DNA of 41,495 nt from Clostridia bacterium (GTDB lineage: Bacteria > Bacillota > Clostridia > Oscillospirales > CAG-272): the NCBI GenBank assembly GCA_017453285.1, contig JAFTKL010000043.1:1-41495 (forward strand), read 5' to 3'. Shown piece after piece: positions 32,871-41,262 of this stretch. The notes under the pieces were generated by a model, which had not been told where the DNA came from, made no database searches, and saw only the letters and a list, made by a program, of their open reading frames with translations. The position numbers and the translations under genes were made by a program. Numbering within the stretch: the stretch's first letter is position 1; each line of letters opens with the position of its first letter.

Positions 32871-33947
32871 TTATTTAAGCTTGAATACCATACGCACGGG
32901 CGCGTGGTCGGAGTATTCGAAATCTGTGTCGATATTCTCGACCTCGACGCACTCCACGTTATCCGAAACTATAAATCCGTCGACGATGAGCGCAAAATTA
33001 CCCTCTTTATACGGAATATCGCAGTTACGGCAGGTCGGCACGAGCTCGCCGTCCTTGTAGTTTATACACCTCGAAAATCCTTTTGGAATATACTCCTCGG
33101 GAAAAGGCTGTGCCCATCCGTGCTCCTCCTCGTAACCGTTGAGATCAAGCACCGAGCTACCCGTGAAATCGTGATTGAAGTCGCCGCCGCAGACGATATA
33201 GTTTCCCTTCTTATACTCGCTCTCCATATCCTCAAGCAGCATAGTCATCTGCGCGTGTCTTATCTCGTCGTTTCCGCCGTACGCAGAAGAATGCATATTA
33301 TAAAGCAGAAGCTCCTTGCCGCCCTCTACCTCAATTCTGCTCACGCTGTAGCATCTGTCAAGATCGAGGAACTTTGAAAACGAGGTTGATATCGGCAGAC
33401 TGCGGCGCATCGAGGACGTAATATTGATATTGCTAAATGTCGCAAGCGAGCTCTTGGACGCGCCGTGAGGCTCGAAGATGGGGTACATAAGGTACGCAGA
33501 GTCGTAGTTCTGCGCATAGGTCGAGCAGTATGCACCGAATCGCTCTCGAAGCAACGCGTACTGATCGGTGTGGAAGCTTCTGGTAGAGTCAAGATCTACC
33601 TCTTGGAAAAGCACGAAATCGGGCGAGAGCGACTCTATTCTGTCCCCCGCCTTTCCGATGCAGTCAAGAACGCTCTCAAGGCTCTCGGCTCTCGACTCCT
33701 CTCCGCCGTCCATAAAGAATGTAAACTCAGGTGTATACGCGCCAAAACCGATGTTCTGCGTGACGATAGTGTATTCCTTACCAAGCTCTGCACGCTCTCC
33801 GCACTCGGCACGGTCGATGTTGCAATCAAGCTTATCGGGAAGCCGTTCGTAGCTGCATATAACGTAAAGCAGATACGCAAGCACGACGACAAAAAGAACG
33901 GCGATCACGGCTGCCAGAATTTTAAGTGTTAAAAAGAGCTTTTTCAT
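32871..33947 (-). CDS. Membrane-anchored endonuclease/exonuclease/phosphatase (EEP) family protein
   Basis: The 358-residue protein has an N-terminal membrane anchor (about residues 7-32) and then an external EEP domain. Family motifs are in order: YTIVTQNIGFGAY (about 61-73), FVLFQEVDLDS with the metal-binding glutamate, LYNMHSSAYGG, CGGDFNHDFTGS with the DxN pair, VDGFIVSDNV and YSDHAPVRM with the catalytic histidine. The domain lies outside the membrane, so substrates could be extracellular nucleic acids, sphingomyelin-like lipids or phosphoinositides. This cannot be settled from sequence. An ACGGAGG site lies before the ATG. Confidence 0.85.
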   Translation of the reverse strand: MKKLFLTLKILAAVIAVLFVVVLAYLLYVICSYERLPDKLDCNIDRAECGERAELGKEYTIVTQNIGFGAYTPEFTFFMDGGEESRAESLESVLDCIGKAGDRIESLSPDFVLFQEVDLDSTRSFHTDQYALLRERFGAYCSTYAQNYDSAYLMYPIFEPHGASKSSLATFSNINITSSMRRSLPISTSFSKFLDLDRCYSVSRIEVEGGKELLLYNMHSSAYGGNDEIRHAQMTMLLEDMESEYKKGNYIVCGGDFNHDFTGSSVLDLNGYEEEHGWAQPFPEEYIPKGFSRCINYKDGELVPTCRNCDIPYKEGNFALIVDGFIVSDNVECVEVENIDTDFEYSDHAPVRMVFKLK

Positions 33948-33990
33948 GTACCCCTACCTCCGTTCAAAGAATAAATTTTACTCAACTATA

Positions 33991-34019
33991 ATTATACAGC
34001 AAAAAATTTCTTTTGTCAA
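33991..34019 (-). promoter_or_regulatory. Promoter of the EEP-TVP38-tdk-udk operon
   Basis: On the minus strand TTGACA (34014-34019), 17 bases and TATAAT (33991-33996), both perfect. It lies about 45 bases before the EEP start codon and diverges from the SGNH promoter at 34061. Confidence 0.9.
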
Positions 34020-34060
34020 TTACCGAAAGCGCCCTTTTGCAACTTTTTGTGACAAAGCCG

Positions 34061-34089
34061 TTGAAATTTTCGCGCGGCGGTGATATAAT
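34061..34089 (+). promoter_or_regulatory. Promoter of the SGNH-AK/AlkD-M48 operon
   Basis: TTGAAA (34061-34066), 17 bases and TATAAT (34084-34089), about 36 bases before the SGNH start codon. AGGAGAGG precedes that start. Confidence 0.87.
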
Positions 34090-34125
34090 GTAAACGTAGA
34101 AAAATTTAGGAGAGGAATATTACAT

Positions 34126-35217
34126 ATGAGCAACGATATTTCAAAAATAGATAAGAATCTTTCGGTCGAAACAACGCTCGTCAAGGACGGCATATACTTT
34201 TATGACGTGCGCCGCGAGCCCTTCCGTGTCTACGGTCTGTACGACTACAAAAATCAGCCTCATTTCCGCCGTCTTCCCGCAGAGGTAGCGGCGGCGACAA
34301 GCGACGGAGTTGCCGCGCTCTCAAAGCACACTGCAGGCGCCAGAGTGCGCTTTTGCACCGACTCGCCTTTTGTATGCATCAAAACTAAAATGAACTCGAT
34401 CTCGCTCTTTTCTCATATGCCCGCGAGCGGTGCGGCAGGCTTCGACCTTTTCATCGACTCGCCAGACGGAGCTGAGAGCAGATACGTGCGCACCTTTATG
34501 CCCCCGTGGCACACGACCGATGCGGGCTACGAGTCAAAGATCGACTTGGGCAGCAAAAAGCTCCGTTATTTTACCATAAACTTCCCTTCCTACAGCGGAG
34601 TTGATGAGCTTTTAGTAGGAATTAGCGAGGACGCGACGCTCGGCGAGGGACTTCGCTACCGCGATGCCGCTCCAATCCTCTACTACGGTAGCTCGATAAC
34701 TCAGGGCGGATGCGCCTCGCGATCGGGCAATATCTATCAGAACGTGGTCTGCCGCAGGACTAACTTCGACTACATCAATCTCGGATTTTCGGGCAACGGT
34801 CGAGGGGAGGACGTGATTGTCGACTATATGGCATCTCTCAACATCTCGGCGTTCGTCTGCGACTACGACCACAATTCACCGAGCCGCGCGCATCTGAGCG
34901 CAACTCACTACAAGATGTACGAAAAGATCCGTGCCGCGCACCCTGATATTCCTTATATTATGCTCTCAAAGTGCGACCTTGACAACGACTACAACTCAAA
35001 TCTCTCTCGCCGAGAGGTAGTCTACGATAGCTTCTGCCGCGCGCGTGCAAACGGAGACAAGAACGTGTATTACATCGACGGCGCGTCGATATTCCGCGGT
35101 CCTTACCAAAATATGTGCACGGTCGACTCCTGCCACCCGAACGATCTCGGCTTTGCGCTTATGGCTGATGCTATCACGGCAGAGCTTGAGCGCGCGATGA
35201 CGCAAAATCTCTTTTAA
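34126..35217 (+). CDS. SGNH/GDSL-type esterase with N-terminal beta domain
   Basis: The 363-residue protein has an N-terminal beta-sandwich (about 1-180) with GAAGFDLFIDSP, fitting the GxDLY-type domain, and a C-terminal SGNH domain. Block I is YYGSSITQGGCASR (nucleophile serine near 189), followed by NLGFSGNGRGED (block II), FVCDYDHNSP (block III) and SCHPNDLGFALMADAI with the Asp-His pair. This combination is found in carbohydrate esterases of gut bacteria. No signal peptide is visible, so it probably deacylates imported or internal substrates. The target sugar is unknown. It is the first gene of a three-gene operon. Confidence 0.85.
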   Translation: MSNDISKIDKNLSVETTLVKDGIYFYDVRREPFRVYGLYDYKNQPHFRRLPAEVAAATSDGVAALSKHTAGARVRFCTDSPFVCIKTKMNSISLFSHMPASGAAGFDLFIDSPDGAESRYVRTFMPPWHTTDAGYESKIDLGSKKLRYFTINFPSYSGVDELLVGISEDATLGEGLRYRDAAPILYYGSSITQGGCASRSGNIYQNVVCRRTNFDYINLGFSGNGRGEDVIVDYMASLNISAFVCDYDHNSPSRAHLSATHYKMYEKIRAAHPDIPYIMLSKCDLDNDYNSNLSRREVVYDSFCRARANGDKNVYYIDGASIFRGPYQNMCTVDSCHPNDLGFALMADAITAELERAMTQNLF

Positions 35218-35219
35218 AA

Positions 35220-36371
35220 ATGAAAAAGGTACTGATAATCGGCTGTCCCGGCGGCGGAAAGAGCAGCTTTGCGCGCGAGCTCCATCGGCGCACCTCTCTG
35301 CCGCTCTGTCACCTCGATATGCTCTTTTGGAACGCTGACAAAACCACCGTCTCGCGTGAAATTCTCTGCGAGAGAGTGCGCGAGGTGCTCGGGGGCGACG
35401 AGTGGATAATCGACGGCAACTACAGCGCGACTCTGCCGATGCGGCTTGAGGCTTGCGACAGCGTGTTCTTTCTCGATATGCCGACCGAGCTATGCCTTGA
35501 GGGCGTACGGCGCAGAAGAGGTCAGGTGCGCCCTGATATGCCGTGGATAGAAACCGAAGAGGATCCCGAGTTCACCGAGTACATAAAGAACTTCAACGAA
35601 ACCGCGCGCCCGCGCCTGCTTGAGCTTCTTGATGCTCACAAGGATAAGTTGCTGACCGTCTTTCTCTCGCACGAGGAGATCGGTGCGTATCTGACGCGGC
35701 TTGACATTCAAAACGAGCTTATCTCGATGGGTGAGGAAAAATACCGCCTCTTCTCTGCCTCGCTGACTCCCACAAAGAGCCCCGAGCAGATCATAGGAGT
35801 GCGCGTGCCCATCCTGCGCAAATACGCAAAGGCCCTCACGCGTGACGGCAGAGCCAAGGATTTTTTGCTTGAATGCCGCCACGAATATCTCGAAGAGCAA
35901 CATCTGCACGCGTTTCTTATCGAGCAGATATCCGACATTGACACCTGCCTTTACGAGCTCGACCGTTTTCTGCCGCATATCGACAATTGGGCGAGCTGTG
36001 ACTCGCTCAGACCAAAGGTGCTGACAAAGGACAAAACGCGCCTGCTTGGGCACATCAAGAGATGGCTCACGTCTCCCCACGAATACACCGTCCGCTTCGC
36101 GATAGAGTGCCTTATGCTCTACTACCTCGGTGACAGTCTCACCCCCGATATACACGAGCTCGTGGCAGACGTCAAGCGCGAGGAATACTATATAAAGATG
36201 ATGGTCGCGTGGTATTTTGCAACCGCGCTCGCAAAAGATTGGGAGGCTACTCTTCCGTACGTCGCAGAGCGCCGACTTGATGTTTGGACGCACGCAAAGA
36301 CGATACAGAAGGCGTGCGAGAGCTACAGACTTACACCCGAGCAGAAAAACATTCTGCGCGGATACAAATAA
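35220..36371 (+). CDS. Fusion of adenylate-kinase-like P-loop protein and AlkD-like DNA alkylation repair domain
   Basis: The 383-residue chain combines two unrelated modules. Residues 1-160 form a small nucleotide kinase-like domain of the FlaR/topology-modulation type: IIGCPGGGKSSFARELHRR (Walker A, 5-23), LCHLDMLFWN, WIIDGNYSATLPMRLEACDSVFFLD-type segment and VRRRRGQVRPD (lid). Residues about 162-383 form a HEAT-like AlkD domain: IQNELISMGEEKYRLFSAS, IIGVRVPILRKYAKAL, the family hallmark HIDNWASCDSLRP (near 255) with the catalytic-type aspartate, and MMVAWYFATALAKDWE. No stop, ribosome site or start codon is seen at the junction. The C-terminal part would excise alkylated purines; a role for the kinase-like part in repair is unknown. 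It starts two bases after the SGNH stop. Confidence 0.88.
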   Translation: MKKVLIIGCPGGGKSSFARELHRRTSLPLCHLDMLFWNADKTTVSREILCERVREVLGGDEWIIDGNYSATLPMRLEACDSVFFLDMPTELCLEGVRRRRGQVRPDMPWIETEEDPEFTEYIKNFNETARPRLLELLDAHKDKLLTVFLSHEEIGAYLTRLDIQNELISMGEEKYRLFSASLTPTKSPEQIIGVRVPILRKYAKALTRDGRAKDFLLECRHEYLEEQHLHAFLIEQISDIDTCLYELDRFLPHIDNWASCDSLRPKVLTKDKTRLLGHIKRWLTSPHEYTVRFAIECLMLYYLGDSLTPDIHELVADVKREEYYIKMMVAWYFATALAKDWEATLPYVAERRLDVWTHAKTIQKACESYRLTPEQKNILRGYK

Positions 36372-36391
36372 AACAAAAAAAGGAGACAGCT

Positions 36392-37615
36392 ATGACCTTC
36401 AAAGTTATACTTATCATCTGCGTGCTGATCAAGAGCATATATTCGATCTTGCTCAACGCAGTACGCTACAGATCGGCAAGCAACCCCACACCCGCAAATC
36501 TCGCGGACGTATACGATGCAGAGACCTATCAGAAATGGAAGAAATACAGCGCGGAGCACAACCGCCTGAGCATGATCTCCGAGGTCATTTCCTGCATCGC
36601 TATGCTCGCGCTTCTCATCACAAACGCATACTCCGCGTTCGCGTCGATATTCCCCGAGGGCGGCGGTATGTACGCGGTAGTCATTCTCACAGTCGCAGTA
36701 GATACTATCATAGAGATCCCGATAAAATACGTTTCGACTATGGTCATCGAGCAGAAGTACGGCTTCAACCGCTCGAGCGTCAAGACATTTGTTATAGACT
36801 GTATCCGCTCTTTGCTGCTTGAGTTCGTGCTAACGCTCGCGCTCTGCGGACTTATGGCGCTTCTTCACGGCTGGGTAGGAGATTGGATCATGCTTCTCTT
36901 TGCGCTCGTCGTTTTTGCGATTACTATGCTTATCTCCTTCCTCTATCCTATCTTCAGCAGACTCGGCAACAAGTTCACTCCACTTGAGGACGGCGAGCTG
37001 AAGGATAAGCTTCTCGCGCTTCTCGAGAAGTACGGCTACAAAGTAAAGGCAATCGAGGTAATGGATGCGTCGCGCAGAACTACCAAGCTCAATGCGTATT
37101 TCACAGGCTTTGGCAAGATGAAAACCATCGTGCTCTACGACAATCTGCTGAACGTTATGACCGAGGACGAGATCTGCGCTATCTTCGCGCACGAAATGGG
37201 ACATGGACTCCACAAGGACGTGCTCAAGGGACAGATACTCAACATCGGCAATCTGCTCCTTATGGGCGTGCTCGTTTGGCTGACGCTCAGAGAGCCTACC
37301 TTCTACACCTCCTTCGGATTTTCCGAGATAAACTATGGTTTTGCCTATATTATCATCGGCGTGTGGCTCGGACTTTCTCAGCCGCTCACCTCGCTGCTCA
37401 CAAACGCGAGAAGCCGTGCCGCTGAGTTCCGTGCCGACAGACAGTCGGTAGAAGAGGGCTACGGCGAGGCTATGATAGTCGCGCTCAAAAAGCTCGCGAA
37501 GGACAACTTCGCGCACCTCTCTCCCTCTAAGATAAACGTCGCGCTTGAGTACAGCCATCCTCCGCTCAGCAGAAGAGTCGAAGAGGTCGAAAAGGCACTC
37601 AGATCCACAAAATAA
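36392..37615 (+). CDS. M48 family membrane zinc protease (Ste24/CAAX protease 1-like)
   Basis: The 407-residue integral membrane protein has several membrane segments (for example near 3-20, 58-80, 90-110, 140-200 and 290-345). Its zinc site is IFAHEMGHGLHKDVL (HExxH near residues 265-275), with the third ligand in the downstream EFRADRQSVEEGY. The N-terminal region LADVYDAETYQKWKKYSAEHNRLS matches the Ste24 family start. Eukaryotic members cleave prenylated proteins; bacterial ones act in membrane protein quality control. AAAAGGAG precedes the ATG at 36392. The longer frame from 36284 runs into the AlkD gene and is not used. Confidence 0.92.
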   Translation: MTFKVILIICVLIKSIYSILLNAVRYRSASNPTPANLADVYDAETYQKWKKYSAEHNRLSMISEVISCIAMLALLITNAYSAFASIFPEGGGMYAVVILTVAVDTIIEIPIKYVSTMVIEQKYGFNRSSVKTFVIDCIRSLLLEFVLTLALCGLMALLHGWVGDWIMLLFALVVFAITMLISFLYPIFSRLGNKFTPLEDGELKDKLLALLEKYGYKVKAIEVMDASRRTTKLNAYFTGFGKMKTIVLYDNLLNVMTEDEICAIFAHEMGHGLHKDVLKGQILNIGNLLLMGVLVWLTLREPTFYTSFGFSEINYGFAYIIIGVWLGLSQPLTSLLTNARSRAAEFRADRQSVEEGYGEAMIVALKKLAKDNFAHLSPSKINVALEYSHPPLSRRVEEVEKALRSTK

Positions 37616-37681
37616 GGTCAAAATCACCTCGGTTGCCACGATTTTTTGCAAAAGCAACCGCTATTTGACAAATTGCAAGCT

Positions 37682-37740
37682 GTCGGTTGGTGGATTTTCG
37701 CGTGCAAAGATGCTATAATAGCCTTGCGGTTAGAACCGAC
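37682..37740 (+). promoter_or_regulatory. Promoter with nested CGGTT inverted repeats, candidate autoregulatory site
   Basis: TATAAT (37714-37719) lies 46 bases before the XRE start codon, with a poor -35 match TGGATT (37691-37696) 17 bases upstream. CGGTTAGAACCG (37727-37738) is a perfect palindrome with a two-base centre, just after the -10 box. GTCGGTT (37682-37688) and AACCGAC (37734-37740) also form an inverted repeat around the promoter. A further CGGTTGC/GCAACCG pair lies at 37630-37660. The weak -35 box with flanking repeats suggests control by a bound regulator, probably the encoded XRE protein. Confidence 0.6.
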
Positions 37741-37765
37741 GACAAACAAGGAAAGGTATTAAAAA

Positions 37766-38740
37766 ATGATTTTAGCAGACAAGATAATACAGCAAAGAAA
37801 GAAGAATGGATGGTCACAAGAAGAGCTTGCCGAGAAGATGAACGTCTCGCGTCAGGCGGTCTCCAAATGGGAGAGCGCGCAGACCGTGCCCGATCTGCAG
37901 AAGATACTTCAGCTCGCGACTCTCTTCGGTGTCACGACAGACTATCTTCTTAAAGACGAGATCGAGGATGCAGAATACACCCCCGACGAGCCGAGTAGTT
38001 CTAACAAGGTATCCTTGACAATGGCGCAGAACTACCTTGCTCTCCGCAAGAGCGCGGCAAAGTGCATCGCGCTTGCGACGGTTCTTTGTATTCTCTCGGT
38101 AGTTCCGCTCATACTTCTCGGCGCGCTGTCGGATCTTCAGATAATTAGTATGTCGGACACGGTTGCAGGCGTGCTTGGACTTTGCGTGATGTTCGTATTC
38201 GTCGGCATCGCGGTGGCTATTTATATTGCAACCGGCTCCAAGAGCGCGGAATATTCCTTCCTCACAAAAGGCGATTTCGAACGCGAATACGGCGTTGACG
38301 GACTTCTTCGCGAAAAGCAGAAGGCATTCAGACCGATCTACGTTCGCTCAAATCTCATCGGCACTATGCTGATGATCTTCTCTCCCCTGCCGATCATCAT
38401 ATCGGCGCTCGCAAACAACGAGCTCTTATCCGTGCTCGCGCTCTGCTTTTTGTTCTTCGCCGTAGCCGTCGGAGTTTATTTCTATATAAACGTAGGCGTT
38501 CAGTGGGCGAGCATCCGCAGACTTCAGGACGATCCCGAATATATTGAGCGTACTCCCGACCGCTCCACTCTCTCGGGAGTTGGTAACTCGGTCTATTGGG
38601 CTATCGTCACTGCAATATATTTCTTTTGGAGCTTCGCGGGCGGCGCATGGCATATTTCCTGGATCGTTTGGGTGATCGCGGGCGTTCTCGACAGCGCGGT
38701 TATGGGTGTGCTTTATTATATCGAGAATAAGAAAAGGTAA
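37766..38740 (+). CDS. XRE-family HTH regulator with membrane domain
   Basis: The 324-residue protein has an N-terminal Cro/C1-type helix-turn-helix (about 1-62): IIQQRKKNGWSQEELAEKMN, VSRQAVSKWESAQTVPDLQK and LFGVTTDYLLKDE. A short acidic linker is followed by about six membrane segments (near 96-118, 130-155, 200-220, 223-245 and two after 270), with a soluble loop FLTKGDFEREYGVDGLL. Membrane-tethered XRE proteins of this kind are common in Bacillota and may respond to membrane or cell-wall signals. AAGGAAAGG lies before the ATG. It is three bases from the following flavin-reductase-like gene. Confidence 0.92.
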   Translation: MILADKIIQQRKKNGWSQEELAEKMNVSRQAVSKWESAQTVPDLQKILQLATLFGVTTDYLLKDEIEDAEYTPDEPSSSNKVSLTMAQNYLALRKSAAKCIALATVLCILSVVPLILLGALSDLQIISMSDTVAGVLGLCVMFVFVGIAVAIYIATGSKSAEYSFLTKGDFEREYGVDGLLREKQKAFRPIYVRSNLIGTMLMIFSPLPIIISALANNELLSVLALCFLFFAVAVGVYFYINVGVQWASIRRLQDDPEYIERTPDRSTLSGVGNSVYWAIVTAIYFFWSFAGGAWHISWIVWVIAGVLDSAVMGVLYYIENKKR

Positions 38741-38743
38741 AAA

Positions 38744-39222
38744 ATGTTCAGAGAACTACAGAGAAAAAATAAACAGATACCGCACGAGGAATGCATCGAG
38801 CTACTCACAAACGAGACGCGCGGCATCCTCTCAGTACTTGGCCACGACGGATACCCTTATGGAATGCCGATGAATCACTATTACTCGACAGAGGACGGAT
38901 GCGTGTACTTCCACTGCGGAAGAAAAGGTCACCGTCTCGATGCGCTCAGACGGTGCGATAAAGTCTCATTTTGCGTCACCGAGCGCGGAACACGCGAGAA
39001 AGACAGCGAGTGGCGCTCACGGTCAGAAGTGTGATCGTTTTCGGGAAGATCGATATCATCGACGATATCGACAAAACGAGTAAGATCGCAACAAAGCTCT
39101 CGCACAAGTTCACGCAGGACGAGAACTACATAGCGCACGAGATCGAGCACTTCGCCAAAGCTACGCTTCTTCTCAGACTCACACCCGAGCATATCTGCGG
39201 TAAACGCGTGGTAGAGTCGTGA
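38744..39222 (+). pseudogene. Pyridoxamine 5'-phosphate oxidase-like (flavin reductase/NimA-type) gene with a frameshift
   Basis: The first frame encodes RELQRKNKQIPHEECIELL, GILSVLGHDGYPYGMPMNHYYS and HCGRKGHRLDALRRCDKVSFCVTERG, a typical N-terminal two-thirds of this FMN-binding split-barrel family. It then hits a stop at about 39032 after an unrelated tail. The -1 frame continues with VALTVRSVIVFGKIDIIDD, KIATKLSHKFTQDENYI and LRLTPEHICGKRVVES, the expected C-terminal third. Restoring one G in the TGG run at 39011-39013 would join them into about 159 residues. The break is either a real mutation or a sequencing error. It lies in the XRE transcript and is followed by a terminator. Confidence 0.85.
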
Positions 39223-39236
39223 TGCACAAGTAAAAT

Positions 39237-39264
39237 AAAAAGAGGACACTGCGTCCTCTTTTTG
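39237..39264 (+). terminator. Intrinsic terminator of the XRE operon
   Basis: AAAAAGAGGAC (39237-39247) pairs with GTCCTCTTTTT (39253-39263) around the loop ACTGC. The T-run continues the 3' arm. Confidence 0.92.
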
Positions 39265-39309
39265 TCATTATGCACAGTACTGACGACAATATTTTTGCTG
39301 TTTTACGAA

Positions 39310-39338
39310 TTGAAATTCCTATATTTTTATGATATAAT
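39310..39338 (+). promoter_or_regulatory. Promoter of the SGNH lipoprotein gene
   Basis: TTGAAA (39310-39315), 17 bases and TATAAT (39333-39338), about 40 bases before the start codon. Confidence 0.87.
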
Positions 39339-39378
39339 ATAACCACAATTTATTTATCCGTCAAAGGAGATATTAACT

Positions 39379-41052
39379 ATGAAAAAAATCATAGCTTTAT
39401 TGTTGACAGTATTTATGCTCTTGCCCCTTTGTCTGACCGCGTGCGGTGACGTCGACGAACCTGTGGGAACAGATCCTGAGCAGTCAACAAACTCGACCGA
39501 AAAACCTACCGAAAAAGTTCCGAACGACACCCAAAAGCCTGACGAACCGGATGAGCCCGACGAACCCGATGAACCGGACGAACCCGACGAGCCCGACGAG
39601 CCGATAGTCCTCGAACGCGAGGTCTCCTATCTTCCCGAGACTGTTTTGACTAAGATGACCGAGCTCTTTGAAGGAAAATCAGGCGGCGGTACTGCATATT
39701 GGATGGAAGGTGCTCCCTATGCCCTCAGAGACAGAGAGAGCTTCAAGGGTAAGACTCTTGCATCCATCACACTTGCCGTTTACGGAACAAAGACTGCGGT
39801 CGACGGAAACTTTATCTTCACCTTGCAGATCTTCAAGAACACACCCGAGGCAATAGAAAATTCAAGTCCTTTGAGAACCTACAACATAAAGATATCTGCC
39901 GAGGAATACGGACTTTCCGAAAACGCTTCGGGTGTATATAAGCTTATCACGGTCGACCTTGCCGAGTATGGCATCACGATCGCCGATGACGAGATAATGG
40001 CGTTTTGCGATAAAGACGATACGCTTATCCCCGCGTATGCGGAAGGTAACAATCCCGTATATAAGCTCTTCGAAAGAGATTTCCCCGATATGAGAGGATT
40101 TTCTCTCAAGGTCGGTAAGTCGGCGTGGGCTCCTTCCACAACAAATTCGCTTATATATAACTTTACCTTCGCAGAAAAGTATGACAGCGAAGAGGAATAT
40201 GTCAAAAATGCTACTTTTGAAGAGATGCTCGAGGTAGTCAAGGACGTTTACGGCGGCGCTGACCTCTCTGTATTCGGAGACAGTATCTCTACTCTTTACG
40301 GCGTTTCCAATAATGCAAGCTACAACTCCACAATAGGTTCCAATGTTGCTTACTACGCAAATTCTCAGTACACGGGCGGCGCATTAAATTCTCCTATGGA
40401 GATAGAAGACACCTATTGGGGACGGTTCGTAACGCTTGGAGATATGAACCTTTGCGTTAATAATTCCTGGGGCGGCGACTCGCTCTCTGCTGACAGATAT
40501 GTAAACAGAGCGCAGCAGCTCCACAACGCCTCTGGCAAGACCCCCAATTTTATCCTCGTATATTTCGGTATCAACGATGCCAGCAGCGCGTCAAGACCTC
40601 CCGTCGGTGAGCTTAAGGAGCTTCTCGAGAACAGGGGAAATAAGAGCGAGGATAAGGTAATAGAGGCATGGCTTGAAGACACCCTTGCTAATAAGGCAAA
40701 TTACAGATCGTTTGACTTTTCTCAGATGTATGCGTATATGCTTCAGCTTATGCTCGATAACTATCCCGGTGCCAAGATGGCCTGCATCTCGCTCGTAAGC
40801 AATAAGATCGCAGAGAGAAACGGCGCCGACGTAGAGGAATATAATTACGTTATCAAAGCACTTGCCGACTATTTCGGAATTTTCTACGTTGATCAGGGCA
40901 ACGTTATAACAAAGGATAACCGAGAGGTATATATGATTGACGGAGATGTTGTGCATCCCAATGTTGCAGGACATGGACTTATATTCGAAGAGATAGTCCG
41001 CACGCTCTACATAGATATTGTCTCGGATCCCAAATATAAGCCTAATAAATAA
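39379..41052 (+). CDS. Surface lipoprotein with DEP-repeat linker and SGNH hydrolase domain
   Basis: The 557-residue protein begins with a signal peptide ending in the lipobox LTAC (about residues 19-22). A flexible linker rich in Thr, Pro and Glu follows, with seven tandem DEP units (about 55-75). Residues about 80-280 form a probable beta-rich domain. The C-terminal SGNH hydrolase has ADLSVFGDSISTLYGV (nucleophile serine), NNSWGGDSLS (block II), LVYFGINDASS (block III) and DGDVVHPNVAGHGLI (Asp-His). It is an esterase displayed on the cell surface, plausibly on polysaccharides. The substrate is not known. AAAGGAG precedes the ATG, and it is transcribed alone. Confidence 0.9.
   Translation: MKKIIALLLTVFMLLPLCLTACGDVDEPVGTDPEQSTNSTEKPTEKVPNDTQKPDEPDEPDEPDEPDEPDEPDEPIVLEREVSYLPETVLTKMTELFEGKSGGGTAYWMEGAPYALRDRESFKGKTLASITLAVYGTKTAVDGNFIFTLQIFKNTPEAIENSSPLRTYNIKISAEEYGLSENASGVYKLITVDLAEYGITIADDEIMAFCDKDDTLIPAYAEGNNPVYKLFERDFPDMRGFSLKVGKSAWAPSTTNSLIYNFTFAEKYDSEEEYVKNATFEEMLEVVKDVYGGADLSVFGDSISTLYGVSNNASYNSTIGSNVAYYANSQYTGGALNSPMEIEDTYWGRFVTLGDMNLCVNNSWGGDSLSADRYVNRAQQLHNASGKTPNFILVYFGINDASSASRPPVGELKELLENRGNKSEDKVIEAWLEDTLANKANYRSFDFSQMYAYMLQLMLDNYPGAKMACISLVSNKIAERNGADVEEYNYVIKALADYFGIFYVDQGNVITKDNREVYMIDGDVVHPNVAGHGLIFEEIVRTLYIDIVSDPKYKPNK
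39541..39603 (+). repeat. Seven tandem 9-bp units encoding Asp-Glu-Pro
   Basis: Seven consecutive GAY-GAR-CCN units encode DEP seven times inside the lipoprotein linker. Synonymous third positions vary (CCG or CCC, GAC or GAT), so the array is partly diverged. It is a surface-exposed spacer that could change length by slippage. Confidence 0.92.
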
Positions 41053-41072
41053 TTTAAGTTTAAATGAGCACA

Positions 41073-41113
41073 AGGATCGGCGCAAAAATGCTGTGCGCCG
41101 ATCCTCATTTTTG
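41073..41113 (+). terminator. Terminator of the SGNH lipoprotein gene
   Basis: AGGATCGGCGCA (41073-41084) pairs with TGCGCCGATCCT (41094-41105), followed by CATTTTTG. Upstream AATGAG and downstream CTCATT could lengthen the stem with a bulge. Confidence 0.88.
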
Positions 41114-41216
41114 CACAATATATAAAGTGAGCTTTAGAAGATAGCAGATATAGGAATTGCCAAAGAAACAAAAAGAAAAAACAAAAAACTTTTTTTAAAA
41201 ATTTCTCAAAAAAGGC

Positions 41217-41245
41217 TTGACTTTTTCCAAAAAGCGTGGTATAAT
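41217..41245 (+). promoter_or_regulatory. Promoter of tRNA-Pro
   Basis: TTGACT (41217-41222), 17 bases and TATAAT (41240-41245), ending 17 bases before the tRNA. Confidence 0.9.
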
Positions 41246-41262
41246 GTCAAAGTCGTAAAGAT

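Noticed and set aside
37630-37660. Terminator of the M48 protease gene from CGGTTGC/GCAACCG.
   Set aside because: The loop is 17 bases and no U-tract follows the 3' arm. It is more likely part of the repeat set near the XRE promoter.
39541-39603. CRISPR array.
   Set aside because: The units are 9 bp in-frame codon repeats without spacers. No CRISPR-like array or cas gene was seen elsewhere.
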